Shown: positions 1 through 9,458, numbered from the stretch's first letter. The stretch is 64,000 nt of DNA from Flavobacteriales bacterium (GCA_026996605.1 JALWLE010000063.1:1-64000); one strand, 5' to 3'. Notes: generated from the sequence alone by a model not told the origin. A program made the numbers and translations.

Positions 1-56
1 TCATATTTGATAAAGGTATTTTTTATGAAATAACAAATGTTATATTTATTTAATTC

Positions 57-1412
57 ATGAAAACAAAAGCCATTTTAACATCGATTATAATATTGGTGTC
101 AATAAATATTGGTTTTGCTCAAAATGCCATATTTACAGACCATGGTTTTATCCCTGATACTGATATTACCATTATTTCACCGTTTCAAACTGCTGCATAT
201 CATGACGGAAATATTCTTATTGCCACTACTAAAGGCGTTTGGAAAAACAATATTGCAACACAGGTTTGGGAAAATGTTGGATTGCAGGATAAGATAATAA
301 CTTTTATATATAAGCATCCAACTATTCCGGGTAAAATATTTGCAGGTGCCTTAATAGATGCTAATAACACAACCCCATTGTTTATTTCAAATGATGGTGG
401 CAGCACTTGGACAGCTGCCGGGAACGGGGCAGAAGTTTTATCAAATATTGTAGCGCGCCCTAATAATCCTAATCATTTATATGCAGGCACCTATTACGGT
501 TACAATTTTATGATTAGCACCGATGGTGGCAATAATTGGGTATATTTTAATAATGGTAGCGGTGGTGCAATTGGGTATCCTGTGACCTTAGCTTTTCTAC
601 CATCAAATAGCACTCAACTTTTTTATGGTTCAGAAAACCCAATGGATAATGCCGAATTAGATAGATATGACATTAATACATCAGACCCGACACAATTGGA
701 TAATTTGACGACCATTGTTGATAATACGGTTTGGTCAAATAGACGACCTGACAAGTTACAAACCTATTCTTATACCGGAAATTACCTATATGTTGGGCAG
801 GAAGGGGCGCTTTCAAAAGTAAATACAGACAGTACAAACGATGTAGCTTTTATTTATAAATCTAACGGGGAGCCTGAAAAACCATATACCTATATGTATG
901 CTCATTGGGTAGATCCTAATGACATAAATCATTTGGTATTTGGTGGAAATATAAATGGCGATAATACGGGGTTGATGCAACTGTATGAAACCTATAATGA
1001 AGGCGCAACATTTCACAGATATACAAATCTTTTCGGATTAACTGCTCCAATGATAAGAGATATTGTTGAAATTGATGCCGGAAAATTGGCAATAATTATA
1101 AAAGATCAATATGATAATATTGTTAAACTACTTGTAATGGAACCTTCTGCTTTATCTTTAGGACGTAATTCGTTACAGAATTTGATAAATCTTTATCCAA
1201 ACCCTACAAATGATTTTGTTATTATTAGTTCTTATTTTACAAGCAGAGAAATGTCTTTTGAAATATACAATAGCTTAGGACAACTAATAGAAAATAAAAC
1301 ACAAATACCGGAAGATAAAAAAATATATGTGAAAAATTTTTCAGAGGGAATATATTATTTTAAATTTTTTATGTCTGATAAAATTATTGTTAAGAGCGTC
1401 ATTGTAAAGTGA
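57..1412 (+). CDS. Secreted T9SS-sorted protein with Asp-box (BNR-like) repeats
   Basis: A 451-residue protein with an N-terminal signal peptide ending near 'INIGFAQ' (about residue 22). Two Asp-box motifs are visible, SNDGGSTW (about residue 105) and STDGGNNW (about 153); such boxes mark sialidase/BNR/VPS10-like beta-propellers. The last 75 residues form a type A T9SS sorting tail: 'LYPNPTNDFVII', then 'IYNSLGQLI', then 'GIYYFKF', ending in a basic-hydrophobic strand. The protein should therefore cross the inner membrane by Sec, be exported by T9SS, and be anchored or released at the cell surface. Substrate is unknown; catalytic sialidase residues were not recognised, so a structural or adhesive propeller is as likely as an enzyme. 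A short palindrome (ATAACA-AA-TGTTAT, about 31-44) lies just upstream. Confidence 0.85.
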   Translation: MKTKAILTSIIILVSINIGFAQNAIFTDHGFIPDTDITIISPFQTAAYHDGNILIATTKGVWKNNIATQVWENVGLQDKIITFIYKHPTIPGKIFAGALIDANNTTPLFISNDGGSTWTAAGNGAEVLSNIVARPNNPNHLYAGTYYGYNFMISTDGGNNWVYFNNGSGGAIGYPVTLAFLPSNSTQLFYGSENPMDNAELDRYDINTSDPTQLDNLTTIVDNTVWSNRRPDKLQTYSYTGNYLYVGQEGALSKVNTDSTNDVAFIYKSNGEPEKPYTYMYAHWVDPNDINHLVFGGNINGDNTGLMQLYETYNEGATFHRYTNLFGLTAPMIRDIVEIDAGKLAIIIKDQYDNIVKLLVMEPSALSLGRNSLQNLINLYPNPTNDFVIISSYFTSREMSFEIYNSLGQLIENKTQIPEDKKIYVKNFSEGIYYFKFFMSDKIIVKSVIVK

Positions 1413-1532
1413 TGTAGTTATAAGTACAGCTCTTTTGTTACGAACTATTATAAAAATCTTACCCGAATTATTTAAATCAAAATTTGTTATTCTTTTTTTT
1501 TTTGTATTTTTACAAATCTGTAAAAGGGCTTT

Positions 1533-2114
1533 ATGCGTACTATATTTTCACTACTATTCACTATTTTAATCAGTTTTTCGACACCGGCACAAACATCAAA
1601 TGCGCCGGTAGAAATTTATTTAAAGCAAGGCAAAGATAGTATCCGCTTGAATAACAATACGGTAAAGCTTAAAAAAGAGCCTTTTACTTTAATTTTTGTT
1701 TATAATGATCCTGCAAAATATAATGGTGTTTATGTAAACACGTCATTTACGCGGGATTATTATAAAATGGATCCGTCCGAGACCATTAAAGATTTGAATT
1801 ATCTGCCACAAAAAGTCTATTCCGAGCATAAATTTAACCCTAATAAAGAACTGAAAGTCAATCCTGAGTTTTTTCAATATTTCGGTTATAATCCCAATGC
1901 TAATTGGAATAAATTTGACCGTTTAATTAAAAAAGATGGTAAAATAATTGCGTATCGCAAAGTCAAAAACTTTTATTTGGTCGATGAAAAAGAAAATATC
2001 CCGATTGAAAAAATGAGATTCAGTATTTTTATGATTTTTGAAGTTATTGACCAACAAACAGGCCATTTTTTTAATCGAGAAATCTATCGAACCAAAGCAA
2101 AGTTAAAATTTTAA
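1533..2114 (+). CDS. Hypothetical secreted protein
   Basis: A 193-residue protein I do not recognise. It starts with a clear signal peptide (hydrophobic core about residues 4-17, cleavage probably after 'FSTPAQ'). The mature part is rich in K, N, Y and F and reads like an all-beta periplasmic or outer-membrane-associated protein, with no cysteines and no lipobox. It ends 4 bp inside the tail of the convergent DUF2797 gene. A perfect palindrome TTTGTA-TTTT-TACAAA sits at 1501-1516, directly upstream of the start, and may be part of its control region. Confidence 0.7.
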   Translation: MRTIFSLLFTILISFSTPAQTSNAPVEIYLKQGKDSIRLNNNTVKLKKEPFTLIFVYNDPAKYNGVYVNTSFTRDYYKMDPSETIKDLNYLPQKVYSEHKFNPNKELKVNPEFFQYFGYNPNANWNKFDRLIKKDGKIIAYRKVKNFYLVDEKENIPIEKMRFSIFMIFEVIDQQTGHFFNREIYRTKAKLKF

Positions 2115-2902
2115 AACGATAGATTGACTATATATCCCGAATGGTTTCGGACATTAAATACGCTACCGTCTTCAAAAATTAGATATTGCCCTTTAATGCC
2201 GATGAGTTTAGCTTCAAATTCAGGAATTTTCTTCAGGTTGATACTTTTAACTTTTTCCGGATGTTTGATAACCGGATAAGTAATTTTGACCGGTTGCCTA
2301 TCATCTAACCAAAAGATTAAAAGTTCATCATCTAAATATTTTTTGGTTTGTTCTCTAACTTGTAAAATATCTTTATCGCTTTGGACGCCTTTTAGCATTT
2401 TCTGCCATCCGGTTTTGTCGGTAATATGTTGTTTAATTAATACTTCTGCTTGTCCGGCAAAAAAACGATTAGGGGTTTCCAATATTGCTAAAGCTTCATT
2501 CGCCCCTTGGTCAATCCAACGATAAGGCACTTGTAATTTGCGGGTTACACCGACTTTGACATCACCGGTTTTTGCCAAATAAACAATATGGGGTTGCAGT
2601 TGGACACTTTTCTCATAAGACAGGTCGCGATCTTCAATGCCGAGATGCGCCTGACTTAATTCGGGTTTCATGACCCATTCGCCCACTTGCGGACTCTCAA
2701 AATAGCATTTTTTACACATACCTTGAGCAAATATTGGGACGTCTTGCCCGCAACTCAAACATTGATAGCCTTCAAAACTGATTTTTAGATTTTTGTCCAA
2801 TAAATTATTTAGAATGATAAAATCATCTTCTGCATCTAGGTAATAAGTGACCGGCTCGGTCAGTTCTGTTGCCATGCGTTTGAGTAAACTTTTGTATTTC
2901 AT
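2111..2902 (-). CDS. DUF2797 family protein with zinc ribbon
   Basis: A 263-residue cytoplasmic protein. The middle has a CxxC...CxxC zinc-ribbon pattern (CLSCGQ about residue 48, CKKCYF about 68). This is followed by a 'HIVYLAKTGDVKVGVTR...RWIDQGA' block (about residues 108-135), which is the hallmark of DUF2797 and resembles the GIY-YIG nuclease core. Length and motif order fit the family, which is common in Bacteroidota and has no established function. The gene overlaps the upstream secreted-protein gene tail to tail by 4 bp. Confidence 0.85.
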   Translation of the reverse strand: MKYKSLLKRMATELTEPVTYYLDAEDDFIILNNLLDKNLKISFEGYQCLSCGQDVPIFAQGMCKKCYFESPQVGEWVMKPELSQAHLGIEDRDLSYEKSVQLQPHIVYLAKTGDVKVGVTRKLQVPYRWIDQGANEALAILETPNRFFAGQAEVLIKQHITDKTGWQKMLKGVQSDKDILQVREQTKKYLDDELLIFWLDDRQPVKITYPVIKHPEKVKSINLKKIPEFEAKLIGIKGQYLIFEDGSVFNVRNHSGYIVNLSF

Positions 2903-2993
2903 ATTTTTTAAGAAATTGTATGGTGTAGAAGGTCATTAAGCGTTCCGATGATAATCAGGATGAATCGAAATAACAGGCTTTTAAAAATGTATT

Positions 2994-3638
2994 TTACTTG
3001 TGTTTGAAAACTAATTCTGCACTAAATCCTACTTCCGACCAAGTTTTACTAACACCGTCTTCACCTTTATGTTTGTTAAAACAGGCTTTATGAAATTGTT
3101 CAAAGGCATCGATTGCTTCAAAATCTTTAAGTAAATCTATTTTACCGCTTAAAGATACTTTTCCTGTATTTTCATCAATTTGTAATTGTACCGGTACGGT
3201 TTTTTCGTGTGCATTCATATTGATAGTCATCATTGCCGATTGACCGTCTGCTTTTATTTTTTCTATTCGAGCATATATTTTTTGGGTGTCGGTCATATTC
3301 TCAAACAATTTCCCGATTAATTTATTATCACGTTCTTCATTGTCAGAGAAAATTGAATAAATATTGATTTCTGCTTGGGCACTTTGTAAAACGGATACTA
3401 AATCTGCAGCAGGTTTAACACCCTTTATTTTAAAAGTTTTAAAGACCCCTTTAACTGCTATTTTGCCGGTCGTTTTGTAACCGGTCCAATGGATAGAAGA
3501 GTTATCTTCATCTAAAATCCATTGTGTCGATTGCAGTTTTTCGGTTGTTTTCGGCTGTTGATCACTTGGTTTTTTGTTATTATTTTGGCATGATGTTAAT
3601 AAAACAAGGATGAATACCAATGTGTATAAAGTTTTCAT
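2994..3638 (-). CDS. YceI-family lipoprotein
   Basis: A 214-residue protein with a lipoprotein signal (hydrophobic stretch, then 'LLTSC' with Cys about residue 17), followed by a YceI beta-barrel domain: 'WILDEDNSSIHWTGYKTTGKIAVKGVFKTF' region near residues 42-70 and a C-terminal 'EVGFSAELVF'. YceI domains are lipocalin-like barrels that bind isoprenoid or other amphiphiles in the periplasm; this copy would be membrane-anchored. A TAACTTTG box on the minus strand (3655-3662) lies about 20 bp upstream of the start and is a good -7 promoter element. Confidence 0.88.
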   Translation of the reverse strand: MKTLYTLVFILVLLTSCQNNNKKPSDQQPKTTEKLQSTQWILDEDNSSIHWTGYKTTGKIAVKGVFKTFKIKGVKPAADLVSVLQSAQAEINIYSIFSDNEERDNKLIGKLFENMTDTQKIYARIEKIKADGQSAMMTINMNAHEKTVPVQLQIDENTGKVSLSGKIDLLKDFEAIDAFEQFHKACFNKHKGEDGVSKTWSEVGFSAELVFKHK

Positions 3639-3741
3639 AGTTTTGATTTTTACCCAAAGTTAAAACTAATGACCGGCTTTTATTTTAAATCCTATAAATA
3701 ATTCTTATTGTAGGGTTAAAAAGCGATAAAGAATCTTAAAT

Positions 3742-6378
3742 TTACTTATCTATTTTCTTAAGTCGCTCTTCGAGAATAGCAATTTTTTCCAAAGCATCAG
3801 CTTCTTTTTTACGTTCCATAGCCACCACTTTTTCGGGGGCATTGTTAACAAATCGTTCGTTACTCAATTTCTTTTGGACACTTTTAAGAAAACCTTGCGT
3901 GTATGCCAATTCACTTTCCAGTTTTTTCTTTTCTTCTTCCGGATCAACCAAACCCTCTAGCGGTACAAAATATTCATTAAAGCCTACTCTGAAAGATGCA
4001 GCATTATCAATGGATTGAGTAATTTTTTCTACTTGACCGACATTTGCTAACTTTTTCACAACAGGCAAAAGTTCAGTCGCAACAGATTGTTTTTCAATAT
4101 ATTGCAAAACCAAAGCTTCTTTTTGTCTAATATTGTTTTCCTTTCTAATTTTTCTAATACCCGATATCACTTCTTGAATATGTAACATTTGTTTTAGAAA
4201 ATCTTCGTCAAATCCGGTTTGTTCGGGATAAGGTGCTACAATTAATGCTTCATCGGGTTGGCGTTTTTTGATATATTGCCAAATTTCTTCGGTCATGAAA
4301 GGCATAAACGGATGTAATACTTTTAGATTATTCTCTAAAATCTCAATTGTTTCGTTGTAAGTTTTATGGTCTATTTTTTCACCGTAAGGCAGTTTAATCA
4401 TCTCTAAAAACCATGAGCTGTAATCATCCCAAAGCAATTTGTAAATACGCATTAAAGCATTAGAAATACGATATTTAGAGAAATCATCTTCTATTTCTGA
4501 AAGTACTTGTTGAAACCGGTTTTTATACCAACTGATAGCAGTCGCTGCATAATCTGGTTGAGATTTATCATTATCAATTTCCCAAGATTTAACCAAGCGG
4601 AAACCGTTCCATATTTTATTGGCAAAATTACGTCCTTGCATAACCAATTCGATATCAAAAGGCAGGTCGTTTCCGGCAGGTGAAGTTAATAACATACCTA
4701 CACGAACGGCATCAGCGCCGTGTTCTTGCATCATTTTGATCGGATCTGGAGAATTGCCCAATGATTTTGACATCTTACGACCAAGTTTATCGCGAACAAT
4801 ACCGGTCAGATAAACATTTTCAAAAGGTTTTTCGCCGGCAAACTCATAACCGGCAATTATCATTCGGGCAACCCAAAAAAACAAAATTTCGGGGGCGGTT
4901 ACCAAATCGTTGGTAGGGTAGTAGTATTTAAAATCTTTGTTGTCCGGGTTGCGTATGCCGTCAAATACGCTCATGGGCCATAGCCATGATGAAAACCAAG
5001 TATCCAAAGCATCTTCATCTTGTTTCAAATCGGTTAATTGCAGTTGCGTATTGCCTGATTTCTTGCGGACTAATTGCAAAGCATCTTCTATAGTTTCTGC
5101 TACCACAAAATCATTCTCGCCGTCGCCATAGTAATAAGCCGGAATACGGTGTCCCCACCACAATTGACGTGAAATGTTCCAATCACGAACATTATCCATC
5201 CAGTGAAAATAGGTGTTTTCAAATTTTTTGGGAATAAGTTTGACTTCTTCGTTGCGTACTGCATCAATAGCCGGTTGTGCCAGCTCTTTCATTTTTAAAA
5301 ACCACTGACGGGATAAGCGTGGCTCTATGACGGCATTAGTCCGTTCACTACGTCCTACGCGGTGCATATGCTTTTCTATTTTGTCAAGGAAGCCTTTTTG
5401 TTTGAGTTCATCGACTATCTCTTTTTTGACGACATCACGGTCTTTGCCTTCATAATGCAAACCATGTGCATTGAGCGTGGCATCTTCGTTAAAAATGTCT
5501 ATGATTTCCAAGTTGTGTCGTTCGCCTATTTCCTTGTCGTTGGGGTCATGAGCCGGCGTAATTTTTAAAGCACCTGTTCCAAATTCCGGATCGACATAAT
5601 CGTCGGCAATAATAGGTATTTCTCTATTAGCAATCGGTACAATAGCTTTTTTACCTATGTATTTTTTATATTTTTCATTTTCCGGACTGACCGCAATGGC
5701 AGTATCGCCCAATATGGTTTCCGGACGCGTAGTGGCTATTTGAATATAAGCATCTTTTTCACCAACAATCGGATAATTGACATAATACAAGTGTCCTTGT
5801 TCATCGGTATAATTGACTTCTTCGTCGGAAATAGTGGTTTTAGCAACCGGATCCCAGTTAACCATACGAAAACCGCGGTATATTTTGCCTTTGTTATACA
5901 AATCGACAAAAACTTTGGTAACACTTTCGGACATATCATCGTCTAAAGTGAATTTGGTACGATCCCAATCGCAAGAAGCGCCGAGTTTTTTCAACTGTTC
6001 GAGTATAATGCCACCGTGTTTGTGTGTCCAATCCCAAGCATGTTTGAGAAATTCCTCGCGGGTTAAATCATCTTTTTCAATACCTTGTTCTTTGAGTTTA
6101 GCGACGACTTTGGCTTCTGTAGCAATAGAAGCATGGTCGGTTCCCGGCACCCAACAAGCATTTTTGCCAAGCATACGCGCCCGTCTAATCAAAACGTCTT
6201 GCAAAGTATTGTTGAGCATATGTCCCATGTGCAAAACCCCTGTTACATTAGGTGGCGGAATAACAATGGTATAGGGTTCTCGGTCATCCGGTTCCGAATG
6301 AAAATATCCGTTTTTCATCCAGTATTCATACCATTTATCTTCTACTTGACTCGGGTTATATTTAGCGGGAATGCTCAT
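3742..6378 (-). CDS. valS: Valine--tRNA ligase
   Basis: An 878-residue class I aminoacyl-tRNA synthetase that charges tRNA-Val. The HIGH signature appears as HMGH (residues 50-53) after 'PPPNVTGVL', and KMSKS occurs near residue 535 in 'GRKMSKSLGNS'. The editing (CP1) domain lies between them ('TTRPETILGDTA' near residue 218). The last 65 residues are a charged coiled coil, the ValRS-specific tRNA-binding arm. Length is normal. It is divergent from the yifB gene; a TATTTTTG box on the minus strand at 6419-6426 is a plausible -7 element. Confidence 0.98.
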   Translation of the reverse strand: MSIPAKYNPSQVEDKWYEYWMKNGYFHSEPDDREPYTIVIPPPNVTGVLHMGHMLNNTLQDVLIRRARMLGKNACWVPGTDHASIATEAKVVAKLKEQGIEKDDLTREEFLKHAWDWTHKHGGIILEQLKKLGASCDWDRTKFTLDDDMSESVTKVFVDLYNKGKIYRGFRMVNWDPVAKTTISDEEVNYTDEQGHLYYVNYPIVGEKDAYIQIATTRPETILGDTAIAVSPENEKYKKYIGKKAIVPIANREIPIIADDYVDPEFGTGALKITPAHDPNDKEIGERHNLEIIDIFNEDATLNAHGLHYEGKDRDVVKKEIVDELKQKGFLDKIEKHMHRVGRSERTNAVIEPRLSRQWFLKMKELAQPAIDAVRNEEVKLIPKKFENTYFHWMDNVRDWNISRQLWWGHRIPAYYYGDGENDFVVAETIEDALQLVRKKSGNTQLQLTDLKQDEDALDTWFSSWLWPMSVFDGIRNPDNKDFKYYYPTNDLVTAPEILFFWVARMIIAGYEFAGEKPFENVYLTGIVRDKLGRKMSKSLGNSPDPIKMMQEHGADAVRVGMLLTSPAGNDLPFDIELVMQGRNFANKIWNGFRLVKSWEIDNDKSQPDYAATAISWYKNRFQQVLSEIEDDFSKYRISNALMRIYKLLWDDYSSWFLEMIKLPYGEKIDHKTYNETIEILENNLKVLHPFMPFMTEEIWQYIKKRQPDEALIVAPYPEQTGFDEDFLKQMLHIQEVISGIRKIRKENNIRQKEALVLQYIEKQSVATELLPVVKKLANVGQVEKITQSIDNAASFRVGFNEYFVPLEGLVDPEEEKKKLESELAYTQGFLKSVQKKLSNERFVNNAPEKVVAMERKKEADALEKIAILEERLKKIDK

Positions 6379-6520
6379 ATTGTGATGTATTTTTTAACTA
6401 TATAAATTAATTGAGCTACAAAAATACAATTATTCTTTAAATTATATCGCTTACAAATTAATATGCTTCAAACGTATATTTAACCGGTAAATGCAATATT
6501 ATCATTTACAAAATTATTGC

Positions 6521-6528
6521 TAAATTTG
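6521..6528 (+). promoter_or_regulatory. Putative -7 promoter element of yifB
   Basis: TAAATTTG matches the Bacteroidota primary sigma factor -7 consensus TAnnTTTG and lies 38 bp before the yifB start codon. No convincing -33 TTG was found at the expected distance. Confidence 0.5.
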
Positions 6529-6566
6529 TTGCAAATCAAATATCTTATTCATCAAAATTTTCCGTT

Positions 6567-8102
6567 ATGCTCACCAAAGTTTTTGCCGCCGCTATTTATG
6601 GTATCGATGCCCACCCTGTTACTATTGAAGTTAATGTCGATAAAGGTATCGGCTATCATTTGGTTGGCTTGCCCGACAAAGCTGTGAGCGAAAGCAACTA
6701 CCGCATAACTGCTGCCTTACAAAACAGCAGTTACCGGCTGCCCGGCAAAAAATACATCATCAATATGGCGCCGGCTGATTTACGCAAAGAAGGTTCCGCT
6801 TATGATTTACCGATAGCCATTGGCATATTACATGCTACCGGACAACTGATTACCGATGATTTGGATAAATATTTGATTATGGGAGAACTCTCGCTCGACG
6901 GCGGATTACAACCCATCAAAGGCACATTACCCATTGCTTTAAAAGCCAAAGAATTGGGTTTTGAAGGCATCATACTACCGGCACAAAACGCCAAAGAAGC
7001 CGCCATAGTGGATGGTTTGAAAGTTTACGGTATTGAAAATATCGTCGATGTTATTCATTTTTTTGAAGGCAAAAAAACTTTGGAACCCGAACATATTGAT
7101 TTGGAAGATTTGTTTTACAAACAACTGGAATTTCCCGAATTTGACTTTGCCGATGTCAAAGGACAAGAAACAGTCAAACGTTGTTTAGAGATTGCAGCCG
7201 CCGGCGGTCACAATATCATTATGATAGGACCACCCGGAAGTGGCAAAACCATGCTCGCCAAGCGTATTTCGGGCATCTTGCCGCCTATGGAATTGCAAGA
7301 AGCTTTGGAAACTACCAAAATTCATTCGGTTGCCGGCAAACTCAAAAATGATATCGGTATCATCAGTCAGCGACCTTTTCGCAGTCCGCATCATACCATT
7401 TCGGATGTCGCTTTGGTTGGTGGTGGCAGTTACCCGCAGCCGGGAGAAATATCTTTGGCACACAACGGCGTGTTGTTTTTAGACGAATTACCCGAATTTA
7501 AACGCACGGTTCTAGAAGTGATGCGTCAACCTTTGGAAGACCGTGAAGTCAATATTTCACGCGCCCGATTTTCAGTAACCTATCCTGCCAGTTTTATGTT
7601 AGTTGCCAGTATGAATCCGAGTCCGTCCGGTTATTTTAACGACGGCGACAGCCGCATGACTTCAAGTCCGGCGGAAATGCAACGCTATTTGAACAAAATT
7701 TCCGGTCCCCTACTCGACCGTATCGATATTCATGTGGAAGTTAATCCGGTGCCTTTTGACAAACTCTCCGATAAAAGACGCGGCGAACCGAGTAAAGTCA
7801 TTAGAGAACGGGTCATTGCCGCCCGTAAAATCCAAACCAAGCGCTTTGAAGGGCATGATAAAATCCATTACAATGCGCAGATGAACAGTAAAGAAATCAG
7901 AAAATATTGTCAACTGGACGATACGTCTTTAAACTTGCTCAAAAATGCGATGGAAAAACTCAATCTGTCGGCACGCGCCTATGACCGTATCCTAAAAGTT
8001 GCCCGTACTATCGCCGATTTGGAACATACCGAAAATATTGAAAGTCATCATATTGCCGAAGCTATTCAATATCGTAGTTTGGATAGGGACGGATGGATTT
8101 AG
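6567..8102 (+). CDS. comM: YifB/ComM-family Mg-chelatase-like AAA+ ATPase
   Basis: A 511-residue protein with the complete YifB/ComM layout: an N-terminal Lon-protease-like ChlI domain (about 20-140, beginning 'GIDAHPVTIEVNVDKGIGYHLVGLPD'-like), an AAA+ core with Walker A GPPGSGKT (about 222-229) and Walker B VLFLDELPEF (about 300), and a C-terminal Mg_chelatase_C helical domain. In Vibrio and Haemophilus ComM is a hexameric branch-migration helicase that helps integrate DNA during natural transformation; the same role is inferred here. No other competence genes lie in this window. Confidence 0.93.
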   Translation: MLTKVFAAAIYGIDAHPVTIEVNVDKGIGYHLVGLPDKAVSESNYRITAALQNSSYRLPGKKYIINMAPADLRKEGSAYDLPIAIGILHATGQLITDDLDKYLIMGELSLDGGLQPIKGTLPIALKAKELGFEGIILPAQNAKEAAIVDGLKVYGIENIVDVIHFFEGKKTLEPEHIDLEDLFYKQLEFPEFDFADVKGQETVKRCLEIAAAGGHNIIMIGPPGSGKTMLAKRISGILPPMELQEALETTKIHSVAGKLKNDIGIISQRPFRSPHHTISDVALVGGGSYPQPGEISLAHNGVLFLDELPEFKRTVLEVMRQPLEDREVNISRARFSVTYPASFMLVASMNPSPSGYFNDGDSRMTSSPAEMQRYLNKISGPLLDRIDIHVEVNPVPFDKLSDKRRGEPSKVIRERVIAARKIQTKRFEGHDKIHYNAQMNSKEIRKYCQLDDTSLNLLKNAMEKLNLSARAYDRILKVARTIADLEHTENIESHHIAEAIQYRSLDRDGWI

Positions 8103-8156
8103 CTAAGTTTTAACATGATGGGAAAAACTTGTTTAAAATCAACTTGATCGTATATT

Positions 8157-8186
8157 TTGAAATCATACCAAGAATTGGTATCTTTG
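8157..8186 (+). promoter_or_regulatory. parDE promoter
   Basis: TTG at 8157-8159 (inside TTTTG) and TATCTTTG at 8179-8186 are separated by 19 bp, matching the Bacteroidota TTG-N19..21-TAnnTTTG promoter. The antitoxin start codon follows 17 bp after the -7 box. Confidence 0.7.
8165..8181. promoter_or_regulatory. Palindromic operator in the parDE promoter
   Basis: ATACCAA-GAA-TTGGTAT is a perfect inverted repeat with 7-bp arms, placed between the -33 and -7 elements and touching the -7 box. This is where an autoregulating ribbon-helix-helix antitoxin would be expected to bind. Confidence 0.65.
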
Positions 8187-8203
8187 TTTAAAATTAAAAA
8201 ATT

Positions 8204-8452
8204 ATGGCAAAAAACACATCCATCTTATTAGGAGATTATTTCAATAATTTTATTAATAAGCAAATAAAATCCGGAAAGTATGCTTCGATAAGTGAAGTTG
8301 TCCGCACTGCTCTAAGACTGCTTGAATATGAAGAAACCAAGAATGAAGAATTGATAAAAGCCCTAAAAAAAGGGGAAAAATCAGGATTTATCAAAGATTT
8401 TGATAGAACTTCTTTTTTAAACAAACTTCATAAAGAGCATATCAATAAATAA
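8204..8452 (+). CDS. parD: ParD-family type II antitoxin
   Basis: An 82-residue protein. The N-terminal half is a ribbon-helix-helix DNA-binding fold: a short strand ('NTSILLGDYFN'), then helix 'FINKQIKSGKYASISEVVRTALRLLE', the typical ParD/CopG pattern. The C-terminal part ('EELIKALKKGEKSGFIKDFDR') is the flexible toxin-neutralising tail. Its stop codon overlaps the ParE start by one base (TAATG), so the pair is translationally coupled. Antitoxin and complex probably repress the promoter through the palindrome at 8165-8181. Confidence 0.93.
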   Translation: MAKNTSILLGDYFNNFINKQIKSGKYASISEVVRTALRLLEYEETKNEELIKALKKGEKSGFIKDFDRTSFLNKLHKEHINK

Positions 8453-8751
8453 TGAAATATAAAATAAGTCATGTAGCTAGCCAAGATATTGAAAACATTT
8501 GGCGCTACACTACTGAAAAATGGTCGATTGAACAAGCGGACAGGTATTTTAATTTAATAATGGACGAAATAGAACATCTCTCTAAATACCCAAAATCAGG
8601 GAAAGATTACAGCCATGTCAGAAAAGGTTATTTTCGGTCTCAAATAAAATCACATTACATTTTCTATAAGATCAACGAGAAAGAAGATGCAATTGAAATC
8701 ATTAGAATTCTACATCAACGTATGAATATTGATACACGGTTAAATGGATAA
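8452..8751 (+). CDS. parE: ParE/RelE-superfamily toxin
   Basis: A 99-residue protein with the ParE fold: 'ISHVASQDIENIWRYTTEKWS' N-terminal helices, 'YPKSGKDYSHVRKGYFRSQIKSHYIFY' central sheet, and C-terminal 'IEIIRILHQRMN', which is the conserved I-x-R-I-L-H-x-R-M motif. ParE toxins of this type poison DNA gyrase; RelE-like relatives cleave mRNA, and the sequence alone fits ParE better. It directly follows parD. Confidence 0.93.
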   Translation: MKYKISHVASQDIENIWRYTTEKWSIEQADRYFNLIMDEIEHLSKYPKSGKDYSHVRKGYFRSQIKSHYIFYKINEKEDAIEIIRILHQRMNIDTRLNG

Positions 8752-8817
8752 AACTGCTGGTTATGAACTTTACTATTTATTATTCCCTTTTTCACATCTA
8801 ACTCTTGATAAACAAAC

Positions 8818-9447
8818 ATAAAAAAAACGCTAATTTATTTCCTTATTTCAACAATTCTAATAAGCTGTTCAACACTTGAAAGTAAAGAACTTAAATTAAA
8901 TAATACTATTGCAGAGATTTTTAACAAACAGGAAATAAAAGATTTACAAATAATATTTGACTTTTTTAATGAACAAATTTGCGGCTCAAAGGACATGGAT
9001 AACGACTCATTAACAGCATGCTATAAAAAATATTGTTCGCAAATTAAAAAAGAGTTTAATTCAAACTATACATTTGATCCCAAAATTGATTTTAATCAAC
9101 AACTCAAAATGTATAAGCAACTTGACTCATCTACATTTAAACAGATATGGTATTTTGGGCGGCATCGAATAATTAGAAAACAAAAAGACAGTTTAGATTT
9201 TAAAGAAATCAGCTTGGCTTCAAATAATAAGTATAGCAAATTTCTTGATAAATATGGGAAAGAAAACAACGTAATCAAAAATTACATAAAGCGCCTTAAA
9301 GCCGCAGGCGACATTACACCTACAATGAATTCAAGTTTGATAATGGCTTATGAACGTTACAATCTTTCTGATATTAGAACAAAATTGATGATAGCTATTC
9401 ATTATTTAACCATAAATGATCAATTTTTCAGGCAAGAAAAATATTAA
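8818..9447 (+). CDS. Putative lipoprotein of unknown function, apparent AUA start
   Basis: An ATG-started frame exists only from 8995, but the same frame stays open upstream to a stop codon at 8809-8811. Between them it encodes a perfect lipoprotein signal: K-K-T-L-I-Y-F-L-I-S-T-I-L-I-S-C, with lipobox LISC and the Cys codon at 8866-8868. No ATG, GTG or TTG occurs before this signal; the only near-start codon is ATA at 8818, in front of AAA AAA. From there the product would be 209 residues. The mature part is lysine- and asparagine-rich and has no family I recognise. Either AUA is used as a start or the start codon has been lost and the gene is decaying. It sits between parDE and fic. Confidence 0.55.
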   Translation: MKKTLIYFLISTILISCSTLESKELKLNNTIAEIFNKQEIKDLQIIFDFFNEQICGSKDMDNDSLTACYKKYCSQIKKEFNSNYTFDPKIDFNQQLKMYKQLDSSTFKQIWYFGRHRIIRKQKDSLDFKEISLASNNKYSKFLDKYGKENNVIKNYIKRLKAAGDITPTMNSSLIMAYERYNLSDIRTKLMIAIHYLTINDQFFRQEKY

Positions 9448-9458
9448 ACAAAAAAAAA

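Noticed and set aside
5813-6274. 153-codon frame antisense to valS
   Set aside because: It mirrors conserved valS codons on the opposite strand and has no features of its own.
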